A stretch of DNA of 64,000 nt from Hemileia vastatrix. Its lineage: Eukaryota > Basidiomycota > Pucciniomycetes > Pucciniales > Zaghouaniaceae. Shown here piece by piece: positions 48,355 through 59,097 of the stretch. The stretch lies in assembly GCA_030280995.1 (NCBI GenBank), contig JASXTE010000001.1, forward strand, positions 3,470,001 through 3,534,000. The letters are read 5' to 3'. How positions within the stretch are numbered: the first letter of the stretch is position 1; every line of letters begins with the position of its first letter. The notes beneath the pieces were generated by a model, which was not told the origin of the DNA, did no database searches, and saw nothing but the letters and a program-made list of their open reading frames with translations. The translations under genes were made by a program, and so were the position numbers.

Positions 48355-49470
48355 GAATCTTGTTTTGGTATTGAGAATGCAACTAAAGTAGGATGCCCCC
48401 AGCATCAAACTTCAATGGCTATCTTCTAATGGCCAAAAAATTAAGAAATAAGACAATGTGAATAATTGATCTTTTTCAAAAACAGATTTCTTGATGTTTC
48501 AAGCACTATCAAGCAAAAAAAAATAAGGCTAAGACTCTTTCATCTTCCACCATTTTTGGTATTTCTGATGTTGATATCAGTAAGGGCATTAAATCTATTA
48601 ATTATAACCTTGATTATTTATGTCCTTACTATAAAAAGATGTAATCTATATCTGGAGAGAAAATTGATGTTAATCCTGAAAACATGTTTGATGGAGAAGA
48701 TGCTATCTCCAAACATGATATTGAGAGAGATATTTTTGAATCCTCTTCCTCCACTCAAGCCTCCCCTCTTTTTAATTCAAAAAATTAAGATATCTTTTCC
48801 ATAGATCCTTATGGTGATATAAACCAAACAAATCTAGCTCCAGTGAGTTTCTTTCTTGTATCTAGTCAATTTATTTATTCATATTTACTTCTCTTTGTCT
48901 TATTTCTATAAATTCTAATGAAAAAACCCAGGAGCTAAAATCAAATGACTCTGAAACTAGAAAAAATGATAATGATGACCAAAATATACTAAATTCCTTC
49001 AAAAAAAATAAAAGACATTGAACTACTCTGAATTAAAGCAGTCAAAGAAAATGAAAAAGAGATAGTACTTCTCAAACCCCTATTACTTCTATAGAATATT
49101 TTTAGACAAACATGATTCTTTTAAGCGATAATATACCTCTTAATAATTAATTGTACTTTTGTTTTAATATTTTTTAATATTTCTTAACACTCTAGTTAAA
49201 GTCAAAGTTGCACAAGTGACTCATAACTTTCAAAAGAAACAATATGACCTCTCTTTACAGCGGGATGATAGAGCACAAGACTTGGAGGAGAAAAAATATG
49301 AGCCCTTTTTATGTATTGATGATAGGAAAAAAGACTTTTAGCAGAAGTAATTTGAGATAATTCTAAGTATTGAAAAATCAAAGAAAGAGGACAAAGGTCT
49401 CAAGTACACACAGGATGAAAAAAAGACAGCTGGTAGGAAAGTTGTTTTTTGTCTCCCAGACTACCCTCAG
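48355..49470 (+). pseudogene. Harbinger accessory gene of H4, second fragment
   Basis: Continues the gene cut at 37010. Recognisable blocks are ENATKVGCPQHQT, an SSSTxFGISDVDISKGI-like stretch near 48560-48600, an intron-like region at 48842-48920, and coiled-coil units near 49230-49400 (DLEEKKYEP). Numerous stops and frameshifts. It ends at the target site of retroelement D. Confidence 0.65.
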
Positions 49471-50961
49471 TGTCAGCCTGTATATCTCCAGGACTGAGTA
49501 AAAAGTAATGTTAAACACATGAACTATACATGGGAATAATAAATAAGAGTACACAAATAGTATACATAAGTAAAATTATGATAATACACACAAAATGCCA
49601 TTATAACACCTTATATACACGCATATATCCACCTTTTATAGGTCTTATGTACTTAATATTAAGTTGGAATATGTTGGGGTAATCTTAAGAACCTTAAGTA
49701 TAAGGCTACATAATTTTTAAGTACACTTAAAGCTGTTATATTCATTGTTTTATGCAAAAAACAAGAAATGCACTTTATTTCACTTAAAAGTTGACTATAT
49801 GCGCTTTAAAATTGAGAATATCAAAATTGCGCTTTGACAGATCAATTGGGCTCATTTAGAACTATTGATTTGGCTATTTAAATGCATAAAAATAACACTT
49901 TTCAAATTTGGTGTTTTTTATGCCAGAAATGGCTTCTGTGTACTGGCCACATACTGCCTGCTTTTTTACCGTGTGAATAGCTTCATTTTTAGCAAAGTTA
50001 GCTTTTTCACACTATAATTACCCCACATTCTACGCCCACTGTGGGGAAACACACTAAAATAGGCGACAGGCGCTTATTTAGTGTCCTAGCTTAATTAATA
50101 ATGCATTGACCTTGTTTATATGCACTAATTTCATTAATAACCTCACTCTTGGCACTTTATTTCATCACCACGCTTAAATTCGCCTAATTTTAGTCAAGGA
50201 TTTACCCGTGCAAGCGCCTGCCAAGAACTGCATGTAGTTACCCCACATCTCACGCTCTTTTTTAAGTTTTTGGGTGGTTTCTCAGTCAATTTTGGTTATT
50301 TTTGAATGGGAATTTCACGTAGTATAATGTCAGGATTAGCCCCATTATTTCTACAGTCGATCCCCCTTATTATTAAGCTATTATTAACCTTAAAAAGTCT
50401 CCTTTAGTCTTTAATATTATTGTTTTATACGCATATACTCTCTTTTTGTCTTTTTCTTTAATTTTGATGGATTTCCCTTATTATTACAAGATTTTGGCGG
50501 TTGTTATTCTTCTAATTATGTCATGGGTTACTGGGAATGTTGATGGGAATGTCTATTAGTTGTTTAGAGGCGTCATTAACTGTGTATTGGGTGGTACATC
50601 AAGGGAATCATTGGGGAACTCAGTGTGTATAAAAGGAGGAGGTTTTTGGGTTGTATTTCTTCATTCTTTATCATTACAATTTAACCAATATAACCAAACC
50701 AATTACAATACATATCAATTAGTACTTTTATAAGACTTTTGAATAGTATCTGAATTTATATAATCTATTTTTCTACCAACTATAAAGATTGTAAGCCATA
50801 TATAAGAATAGTGAGAATTATATTACTGAGACCTCTATATTTGATTATATTTTACAACTTAGTGGATTAAAACTACAGTATTCATATAGGACCATTAAAA
50901 TCTTCTAGACAACTGACTATTCAAGCTAGTTCACGTCCTTGTACTTGACCTTAGCCTGACA
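49471..50961 (+). repeat. 5' LTR of element D
   Basis: 1491 bp from TGTCAGCCTGTATATC to TTAGCCTGACA. It contains a hairpin-forming CCCCAC..GTGGGG pair near 50021-50047 and the promoter at 50628. Other copies: 57602-59092 and, reversed, 18581-20080. Confidence 0.95.
50628..50635 (+). promoter_or_regulatory. TATA box of element D 5' LTR
   Basis: TATAAAAG is followed by GGAGG and then a pyrimidine-rich stretch where transcription may start; 334 bp before the LTR end. The same motif is at 58759-58766 in the 3' LTR. The position fits a U3 promoter driving genomic RNA. Confidence 0.6.
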
Positions 50962-51546
50962 ATTGGGGACTTTTCCTCAAGAATTCTGTTATAATCCTGT
51001 AAGTGAAATTTTCAAAAGAAGGTGCACCTAAATAATATCCCTATAGAAATATTTGGATAATTACAACAGGTTGGGGTCACTTATTTAGTGATTTCAGAAA
51101 AAGAAGCCCTGTTATATAATAAAATTGTGATATTGAATCATCAATTTTACCACTAATTTAACATATAATTGTTCTTAGTGGGAGTCTGTCAATAGACCAA
51201 TTAAATTTGTGATCTTTGCAGATAATAACCAATTAAACTGATTAATTGTTTTCTTTTTACAGGACTCTTAATCCCTTTTTATTGGTTTGTAAAATTCATT
51301 TAATATTTAGAAAGAATCTTACTAACAAATTTTGTTTTTTAAATATAAATACACGGCTACATATTGTAGACCAGTTAAATCAAGTGACCACATAAAAGCA
51401 TATTTGACTTTTGGCACTTAAAAATTCACTTAATACCAATAAGTAAGCAATAAAATTGTCTTCAGTGGTAATAGAAAATACTGATTAAACTCCTTTTTGA
51501 AGTTTTTCAAATCTAAACTTTCAATTCTCTAAAATTCCACGTAAAA
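50962..51546 (+). promoter_or_regulatory. Leader of element D with primer-binding site
   Basis: ATTGGGGACTTTTCC (50962-50976) directly after the LTR is the likely primer-binding site, sharing TTGGGG with A and B. The remaining 570 nt are AT-rich with short inverted repeats and no long upstream ORF. Confidence 0.6.
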
Positions 51547-52084
51547 ATGTGTGACAACAATGACATTGTAAGTAATAAGGCAAAACCTTATAACTTAAGA
51601 ACTAGAGCTGAAAGACCTGTTACAGGACATCCAAATGGAGGGTCAAGAATCACCAGTAACAATAAACAACACCCCACCAATGTCCATGGAGGAAAAGGAA
51701 AAGCTCTTAAAACAAATGTCAATAAAGAAGTCCAAAAACACCTTACAAGAGCAAATTCACTCCCTCTCAACCCTACTGAATACACTAACAATAAGAGTAA
51801 ACAATATGTTAGACCAGATCAACAATCTGGAGAAAAGGGCAGCACAGGGCTTTATAGAAGTCAACCAGGCTCTAGTGGATATAAGGTCTCATCAACAACC
51901 AGTGGCACCAAATACCACAGCAACACCTCCAGTCCCAGAAGAGGACCAAAAGATAACTGTAAGCAAATGGAAGTGGGATTGGTATGCCCAAAACTACAAC
52001 AGTCCTCCTCAACAGGGATCCAGCAGTCACCCTTACAGGGGAAAGCCAAGGAGAGGCAGGGGAAATGGAATAAGACCGTGGTAA
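51547..52084 (+). CDS. Spliced small coiled-coil protein of element D, about 159 aa
   Basis: Predicted join 51547-51567 and 51626-52084. MCDNNDI from exon 1 joins DIQMEGQESP of exon 2 in the frame that overlaps gag-pol. Exon 2 alone is open from ATG 51635 for 149 codons. Blocks in order: MSMEEKEKLLKQMSIKK, coiled coil (about residues 35-95), Pro/Thr linker, VSKWKWDWYAQ, and an Arg/Gly-rich end (HPYRGKPRRGRG) that could bind RNA. It is conserved in block order with B and, distantly, with C. A Gag-like RNA-binding or assembly role is an inference; no known family is recognised. Confidence 0.62.
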
Positions 52085-55000
52085 GTCATCCATCTTCTCA
52101 AGATCAATTATATAATCCTAACAATGAATTACTTATAGATAATGAAATTGATAGAGAGTTATTGGATATAATTGATAAGGATTTAAAAAATTATTCATTT
52201 GAAAATAACATGTTAGACTTGTCATTACATGAGGACAATGTACATAGTTTTATTGATCACCAGGAAAATACTATTAATATAAAAATGGAATCAAATGAAG
52301 GAAAAATTGACCCTGATGAAGAATCTTCTGAATTGGAAACAGACAAAATTGAATATTTTCTGAAAGAAAATCCAATGGAATCAAAAATAATTAGTAAATT
52401 ATTATTGAGAATTGAAAAATTGGAAGAATTCTCTAGAGAGTCCAACAATAATACAGAAAGTGTATTATTAAACATCACACAATCATTGAGTACAACAGCC
52501 AATAAGTTAAAAATTATTGAGAATTCAAATAATGAATTGATCAATGAAAACAAAAGATTAAATTCTGAGATTAAAAATTTAGAAATTAAATTAGAACATT
52601 CTCAGAATATTATGGCCACCATAGAGGGACGTGTAAAATTGTCTTTTTCAAATGTAAATGATACTTTAACTCATGTACCTGTAATAAAAGATAGGTTACA
52701 AAGAGTAGAAATTGAGGTAGCCAACATTTTGAAAAATACTGAAACAATAAAGGATAATACCTCTTATGTAGAAAGAGTACCAGTTTTTATGAAACACTCT
52801 GATGATAAACCAATGATGGAACATGAACATAGTGTCATGGGCTCTGAGAATATAAAATCAGTAAAAGATGAAATTAATGATCATCTTTCTAAAGTGAGTG
52901 AATTACTCAATATTCCTCAGGTTAGGGAAGCTAAAACTAGCCAAAAGAACTGGCTTAAGTTAGATCAGTACCCTTCTTTTGATGGGGATTCAAAATCTGA
53001 TTGGCAACAATTCATACAAAGAATTGATAACTTAAAATTTTCATATAAATTACCTGATGAAGAAATTACTTCAAAGTTAATATCTTTATTTACAGATGTG
53101 GCCTTATTATGGTTTGAATCTGTATTGAGTGAGGGAATTAATTACTCCTGGAATGAATGGAAGGCACTAATTGAAAGGCAATTTGGTGGCCCAAAATTTA
53201 GAATCACTCAACAAAGACTGTATGAAAGGGCCAGATATAATCCAAATGCTGGAGATAAACCCATGGTCTTCTTAATGAATTTAATAAAAATCATGAAAGC
53301 TATGGATCCAAAAATGGATTATGAAGAGTGGAAAGAAAAAATAATATACAAGTTGCCTATATCAGTTAGAGACATTATTGTAGCTAGAACTGAGACTGTC
53401 AGAGACACCTCTGGATTCATTAATATATGCAATGAGATATTATTAAACCACAAGTATGAAACCAAGTATAGTAATTACAGACAAAGTGTTGACGTGGTAA
53501 AACCTACTACAAGTAAGTTACCAGTGGAAAAGAAAAAACCTTCAGCTCCCCTTGTCCTTAAGAGACAAGAAAATAACACTTGTTACAAATGTAATGAACC
53601 TTGGGTTAAAGGTCACACGTGTAAGAAAAGAATAAATGTTATTGAAACCTCACAAAATTCTGAACCTAGTAATCATGAAGATGAGAATGTGGAATCCAGT
53701 GAGGATTGCAAGAGTAACATATCTTACAGTGATGATGAAAATGAGATATTTGTATTAGAACAGGATATAATGTTCCTGAATGATGCTATACCTCATACAG
53801 ACACATCTTTAACTTCCATAGAGGAAGCTGAAATAATTAAAGATGTATCTCATGACACTTACAAAATAACACCTATCAGAGCACCTATTATCATATGTGG
53901 AAAAGAAAAGAATGCCATTCTTGACACTGGGGCTGCAGGTAGTGTAGTTTCACTTAATGCATTAATGAAACTTGATAGTAAGCACCAGGAAAAACTAGAA
54001 CCTGTTCAGACAAAGAACTGGAGGGGTTTTGGTTCAGTATTAAATCCAATTGGCAAATACAAAACTGCTGTATTCTTTAAATATAATAATGGATATGTTA
54101 GAGCAGTTTGTGAATTTGTAGTAATGGATAATAATAATTGTAGTGATTGGTTTATTATTGGCAATGATTTATTGACAAAATTTGGCATTAAACTAGATCC
54201 TGCAAACAGTTGTTTCACCATAGGGGTGAATGGTAAAAGGAAATTCAAAATATGTTCTGAAAATTCAGTATATGCCATTTCTCCTAGAGAAGAACAACTG
54301 CAAGGTGGAAGAACCACCAATGAAGTGGGTGAATTGGAAAATGAAATCCAAAAGGCCTCTTTCAGTCCTCAACTCTCAAAAATTGAACAAGAAGACATTT
54401 TGAGATTGATTAAATCATATCCTATGGCATTTGCTCATGGATCAAATGAACTAGGATTGGTCAAAGACCATGAGATGAAAATCTCTCTAAGCTGTGATCT
54501 GGATAATATTCCTGGCAGCTTAAAAAAGAAACCTTACCCAGCATCTCCTGCAAAAAGGAAAGATATTGAAGACAATATAAAATTGTTGTTGGAAATGGGT
54601 ATTGTTGAAAAAGTGGACACAACACCTAAGTATTGTGTCATTTCACCAGTATTAATATCTTATGAAAAAGATAAGGCAAGATTATGCGGTGATTATAGAG
54701 CTCTGAATACATATACAGTAGATGATATTTACCCTCTACCAAGGATAGCTTCTATCCATGCTACCTTACAAGGAGCAAAATATATTTCCTGTCTGGATGG
54801 GAACAAGGGTTACCACCAGATTCCTGTGGAAAGAAATTCTCAAAATTACTTATTAATAACCACACATATGGGTATATATAAGTATGTGAGAATGCCATTT
54901 GGCCCAAAGAATGCCCCTTCAGTCTTCCAAAAATTGATGGATAGTGTTTTTCATCAGGAAATGGTTGAAGGATGGCTATTGGTCTATATTGATGACATCA

Positions 55001-57420
55001 TAGTGTTTTCAAAAACATATGATGAACATTTAAATCACCTGAAAAGAGTCTTTCAAAAAATGGATGAAATCAATATGACTATTGCATTAAAGAAATGTAA
55101 GTTTGGATTTCAATCCTTGAAAGTACTTGGACATGTTGTATCTGGATTACAAATTTGTGTTGACCAGAATAAAGTGGCAGCAATTAAAAAAATTGGGATA
55201 CCTAAAAATGTAAAAGAGGTTCAGAGTTTTTTGGGTATGTGTGGATATTATAGACAATATATTAAAAATTACCAATCCATTGCAGCCCCTTTAACAACAT
55301 TAATCAGGAAGAATGAAGCTTTCATTTGGAATAATGAAAGACAACACGCCTTTAATAAATTAAAGGAATGTTTAATGTCAGCTCCAATATTGGGACTGCC
55401 AGATTTCACCCTACCTTTTATCTTGTACACTGATGCAAGTTTCATAGGTTTGGGTGCTGCTTTACAGCAAAAACAGATAATAAATGGAAAATTATCTGAA
55501 GTAGTTATCTGTTATATATCCAGAACCTTAAGAAAAACAGAATTAAGGTATGGTGCCACACAGCTAGAATGTTTAGCCGTGGTGTGGGCTTTGGAGAAAC
55601 TTCATTACTATCTGGAAGACCAGAAGTTTGAACTTATAACAGATTGCAGTGCAGTAAAATCATTACTAAACATGAAAACACCTAATAGGCACATGTTTAG
55701 ATGGCAACTAGCTGTACAAGAGTACAGAGGAAGAATGACAATCACTCACAGAGCAGGAACATTGCATTCAAATGTGGATTTATTATCCAGAAGTCCTTTG
55801 CCAAATGATGCTGACAACCCAGCTTATGTGCCTGAAAATGAGGTTATACATATATTTGGGATTTATATAGTGGATTTAGAAGAAGAGTTTATGCAAACTA
55901 TATTGGAAAATTATTCATCTGATACAGATTTGTCTAAACTATCTACCATTCTTAATGATCCAACAAATGCCTCCATGAGTGCATTAATTAAAACCTTGCC
56001 TCCAAAGTATAAAAATGCGTTGGAAAAAGGTAAACTATCAATTGAAGATGGATATATATATTACAGGAAAAAGTTAAGCAATGTAATAGTAATACCACCT
56101 TCTATGAAAGAGTTAATGTTGAGTACTTGTCATGATGACATCTTAGCTGGTCATTTTGACTTTAACAAAACATTAACCAGAGTTAAAAATACAGCCTGGT
56201 GGATAAACATGAGAGAGGATGTACAAAAATACATTGAAACATGTGACTCTTGTCAGAAATCTAAAAGATTAACTGGGAAGAGAGCTGGGTTGTTACAACA
56301 AATAGAGCAGCCAAAAGCTCCATGGGAAATTATAAACATGGATTTTGTAACTGGCTTGCCATTAGCAGGAAAAGAAAGTTTCAATTCTTGCTGGGTAATA
56401 GTGGATAGATTAACAAAAATGTGTAAGTTTATCCCTACCCATAAAGAGGTATCTGCAAAAGACTTGGCATTACTATGGTGGACTCAGATGATGAATACTG
56501 CTGGGTTCCCCAAAGCCATAATCTCTGACAGAGACCCTAAATTTACTTCAGAGTTCTGGACATCTTTGATGGAAGTATCAGGTTGTCAATTAAAATTGTC
56601 TACAGCACACCATCCACAAACTGATGGGCTGGCTGAGAGGATGATACAAACTCTAGAAGACATGATCAGAAGATATTGTGCCTTTGGATTAGAATACAAA
56701 GACAATGAGAAATTCACACATGACTGGGTAACATTAATTCCTGGCCTTGAATTTGCTTATAACAGCACAACTCATTCTGTAACAGAGAAGAAACCATTTG
56801 AACTCTGGCTGGGATATGTACCAAATACCCCAGTAAATCATTTAAATAAACTACCAAGGTTGGATATACACCCTGGCACTAAATCCTTTATTCATATGCA
56901 ACAAATGTGTAGAAAGCATGCAGAAGAATGCATCCAAAAAGCATTTGAATATGAAAAGAAAAGGTGGGACAAATCTCATAAAGAATTTGAATTTAAAAAG
57001 GGAGATGGAGTCCTCATATCAACACTACATTTTAACTTACAAGGTAATGTTAAATTAAAGGATCCCTTTGTAGGACCTTTTGTAGTAAATAAAATGGTTG
57101 GGAATAATGCAGTGGAAGTCATATTATATGCTCCATATGAAAGGAAACATCCAGTTTTCCCTATCTCATTATTGAAACCTTACCATGCAAATGATCCTGA
57201 CTTATTTCCTAAAAGAAGGGGAAGGCCTAAAAAGCAACCTGAAGAAATTGTGGAAAAAGCAGAGATTGAAAAAATACTCAAGAAAAGAATCCTTACTAAA
57301 GAAAAAGGAACTGAGTATTTACTAAGATTTAAAGGGAAATCAAATGAATTTGATAAATGGATACCTGAAAAAGAAATTTCTAATTTATCCACCCTTCTTA
57401 AAAAATTTAAACAGAAATAA
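51547..57420 (+). CDS. Gag-Pol polyprotein of element D, 1957 aa
   Basis: Single open frame for all retrotransposition functions. Approximate residues: 1-180, low-complexity region overlapping the small ORF; 260-440, coiled coil; 465-650, capsid domain; 679-692, zinc knuckle (CYKCNEPWVKGHTC); 793, protease DTGAAGS; 1000-1250, RT with YIDD at 1147-1150; 1290-1420, RNase H (YTDAS); 1525-1570, integrase zinc site (H..H, CDSC); 1598, 1660 and 1697, the integrase D, D, E residues; 1905-1957, chromodomain-like end. No frameshift is needed between gag and pol if the ATG at 51547 is used on unspliced RNA. That ATG is immediately followed by an intron-like segment, so unspliced and spliced messages would give different proteins. 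Confidence 0.93.
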   Translation: MCDNNDIVSNKAKPYNLRTRAERPVTGHPNGGSRITSNNKQHPTNVHGGKGKALKTNVNKEVQKHLTRANSLPLNPTEYTNNKSKQYVRPDQQSGEKGSTGLYRSQPGSSGYKVSSTTSGTKYHSNTSSPRRGPKDNCKQMEVGLVCPKLQQSSSTGIQQSPLQGKAKERQGKWNKTVVSHPSSQDQLYNPNNELLIDNEIDRELLDIIDKDLKNYSFENNMLDLSLHEDNVHSFIDHQENTINIKMESNEGKIDPDEESSELETDKIEYFLKENPMESKIISKLLLRIEKLEEFSRESNNNTESVLLNITQSLSTTANKLKIIENSNNELINENKRLNSEIKNLEIKLEHSQNIMATIEGRVKLSFSNVNDTLTHVPVIKDRLQRVEIEVANILKNTETIKDNTSYVERVPVFMKHSDDKPMMEHEHSVMGSENIKSVKDEINDHLSKVSELLNIPQVREAKTSQKNWLKLDQYPSFDGDSKSDWQQFIQRIDNLKFSYKLPDEEITSKLISLFTDVALLWFESVLSEGINYSWNEWKALIERQFGGPKFRITQQRLYERARYNPNAGDKPMVFLMNLIKIMKAMDPKMDYEEWKEKIIYKLPISVRDIIVARTETVRDTSGFINICNEILLNHKYETKYSNYRQSVDVVKPTTSKLPVEKKKPSAPLVLKRQENNTCYKCNEPWVKGHTCKKRINVIETSQNSEPSNHEDENVESSEDCKSNISYSDDENEIFVLEQDIMFLNDAIPHTDTSLTSIEEAEIIKDVSHDTYKITPIRAPIIICGKEKNAILDTGAAGSVVSLNALMKLDSKHQEKLEPVQTKNWRGFGSVLNPIGKYKTAVFFKYNNGYVRAVCEFVVMDNNNCSDWFIIGNDLLTKFGIKLDPANSCFTIGVNGKRKFKICSENSVYAISPREEQLQGGRTTNEVGELENEIQKASFSPQLSKIEQEDILRLIKSYPMAFAHGSNELGLVKDHEMKISLSCDLDNIPGSLKKKPYPASPAKRKDIEDNIKLLLEMGIVEKVDTTPKYCVISPVLISYEKDKARLCGDYRALNTYTVDDIYPLPRIASIHATLQGAKYISCLDGNKGYHQIPVERNSQNYLLITTHMGIYKYVRMPFGPKNAPSVFQKLMDSVFHQEMVEGWLLVYIDDIIVFSKTYDEHLNHLKRVFQKMDEINMTIALKKCKFGFQSLKVLGHVVSGLQICVDQNKVAAIKKIGIPKNVKEVQSFLGMCGYYRQYIKNYQSIAAPLTTLIRKNEAFIWNNERQHAFNKLKECLMSAPILGLPDFTLPFILYTDASFIGLGAALQQKQIINGKLSEVVICYISRTLRKTELRYGATQLECLAVVWALEKLHYYLEDQKFELITDCSAVKSLLNMKTPNRHMFRWQLAVQEYRGRMTITHRAGTLHSNVDLLSRSPLPNDADNPAYVPENEVIHIFGIYIVDLEEEFMQTILENYSSDTDLSKLSTILNDPTNASMSALIKTLPPKYKNALEKGKLSIEDGYIYYRKKLSNVIVIPPSMKELMLSTCHDDILAGHFDFNKTLTRVKNTAWWINMREDVQKYIETCDSCQKSKRLTGKRAGLLQQIEQPKAPWEIINMDFVTGLPLAGKESFNSCWVIVDRLTKMCKFIPTHKEVSAKDLALLWWTQMMNTAGFPKAIISDRDPKFTSEFWTSLMEVSGCQLKLSTAHHPQTDGLAERMIQTLEDMIRRYCAFGLEYKDNEKFTHDWVTLIPGLEFAYNSTTHSVTEKKPFELWLGYVPNTPVNHLNKLPRLDIHPGTKSFIHMQQMCRKHAEECIQKAFEYEKKRWDKSHKEFEFKKGDGVLISTLHFNLQGNVKLKDPFVGPFVVNKMVGNNAVEVILYAPYERKHPVFPISLLKPYHANDPDLFPKRRGRPKKQPEEIVEKAEIEKILKKRILTKEKGTEYLLRFKGKSNEFDKWIPEKEISNLSTLLKKFKQK
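51568..51625 (+). other. Predicted 58-nt intron at the start of gag in element D
   Basis: GTAAGT donor after the seventh codon, a possible CTGAA branch site near 51608, acceptor TTACAG. The length is not a multiple of three, so retention or removal decides which of two reading frames is translated. The same layout occurs in A (910-967, 58 nt), B (16231-16285, 55 nt) and C (34735-34678, 58 nt). Confidence 0.65.
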
Positions 57421-57590
57421 ATTTCTGTTCAACCAGCTGAGGGGTTAAAAAAACAGTACTCATAATATGTTATTATGTTTTATTTCTTTAAAGTTGAATC
57501 TTTAATGCTACAGATTTATTCTGAATACCTGAAAATTACAAATTAATAAAATAAAATGTATAACTTATCATTTTTTTTATTGTTTTTTTT

Positions 57591-57601
57591 GGGTGGGTGA
57601 G
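57591..57601 (+). promoter_or_regulatory. Polypurine tract of element D
   Basis: GGGTGGGTGAG directly before the 3' LTR, after a T-rich stretch. It would prime plus-strand DNA. It is interrupted by two T residues, unlike the cleaner tracts of A and B. Confidence 0.75.
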
Positions 57602-59092
57602 TGTCAGCCTGTATATCTCCAGGACTGAGTAAAAAGTAATGTTAAACACATGAACTATACATGGGAATAATAAATAAGAGTACACAAATAGTATACATAA
57701 GTAAAATTATGATAATACACAAAAAATGCCATTATAACACCTTATATACACGCATATATCCACCTTTTATAGGTCTTATGTACTTAATATTAAGTTGGAA
57801 TATGTTAGGGTAATCTTAAGAACCTTAAGTATAAGCCTACATAATTTTTAAGTACACTTAAAGCTGTTATATTCATTGTTTTATGCAAAAAACAAGAAAT
57901 GCGCTTTATTTCACTTAAAAGTTGACTATATGCGCTATAAAATTGAGAATATCAAAATTGCGCTTTGACAGATCAATTGGGCTCATTTAGAACTATTGAT
58001 TTGGCTATTTAAATGCATAAAAATAACACTTTTCAAATTTGGTGTTTTTTATGCCAGAAATGGCTTCTGTGTACTGGCCACATACTGCCTGCTTTTTTAC
58101 CGTGTGAATAGCTTCATTTTTAGCAAAGTTAGCTTTTTCACACTATAATTACCCCACATTCTACGCCCACTGTGGGGAAACACACTAAAATAGGCGACAG
58201 GCGCTTATTTAGTGTCCTAGCTTAATTAATAATGCATTGACCTTGTTTATATGCACTAATTTCATTAATAACCTCACTCTTGGCACTTTATTTCATCACC
58301 ACGCTTAAATTCGCCTAATTTTAGTCAAGGATTTACCCGTGCAAGCGCCTGCCAAGAACTGCATGTAGTTACCCCACATCTCACGCTCTTTTTTAAGTTT
58401 TTGGGTGGTTTCTCAGTCAATTTTGGTTATTTTTGAATGGGAATTTCACGTAGTATAATGTCAGGATTAGCCCCATTATTTCTACAGTCAATCCCCCTTA
58501 TTATTAAGCTATTATTAACCTTAAAAAGTCTCCTTTAGTCTTTAATATTATTGTTTTATACGCATATACTCTCCTTTTGTCTTTTTCTTTAATTTTGATG
58601 GATTTCCCTTATTATTACAAGATTTTGGCGGTTGTTATTCTTCTAATTATGTCATGGGTTACTGGGAATGTTGATGGGCATGTCTATTAGTTGTTTAGAG
58701 GCGTCATTAACTGTGTATTGGGTGGTACATCAAGGGAATCATTGGGGAACTCAGTGTGTATAAAAGGAGGAGGTTTTTGGGTTGTATTTCTTCATTCTTT
58801 ATCATTACAATTTAACCAATATAACCAAACCAATTACAATACATATCAATTAGTACTTTTATAAGACTTTTGAATAGTATCTGAATTTATATAATCTATT
58901 TTTCTACCAACTATAAAGATTGTAAGCCATATATAAGAATAGTGAGAATTATATTACTGAGACCTCTATATTTGATTATATTTTACAACTTAGTGGATTA
59001 AAACTACAGTATTCATATAGGACCATTAAAATCTTCTAGACAACTGACTATTCAAGCTAGTTCACGTCCTTGTACTTGACCTTAGCCTGACA
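57602..59092 (+). repeat. 3' LTR of element D
   Basis: 1491 bp, the same length as the 5' LTR and differing from it at about eight bases that I could find by eye. Ends CCTGACA, followed by the target copy CTCAG. Confidence 0.95.
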
Positions 59093-59097
59093 CTCAG

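Larger units (their letters stand above)
49471..59092 (+). mobile_element. Ty3/gypsy chromovirus D, complete and apparently intact
   Basis: 9622 bp with 1491-bp LTRs, primer-binding site, leader, a single 1957-codon Gag-Pol frame and purine tract, flanked by the duplication CTCAG (49466-49470 and 59093-59097). I count about eight substitutions and no indel between the LTRs (about 0.5%), so insertion was recent. All catalytic motifs are present. It is the only element in the window that could be autonomous. Confidence 0.95.

Noticed and set aside
52079..52140. Second GTAAGT donor at the stop codon of the small ORF (TGG TAA GT) in A, B and D, with a CTAAC-like site and TATAG acceptor 52-58 nt later
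   Set aside because: Splicing it gives an immediate stop in D (TG/A) and in B (TGG TAA) and does not restore the polyprotein frame, so a second intron is not supported, although the motif is conserved.
51588..57392. Minus-strand open frames across element D
   Set aside because: All are shadows of the Gag-Pol frame, with no independent start context or conservation.
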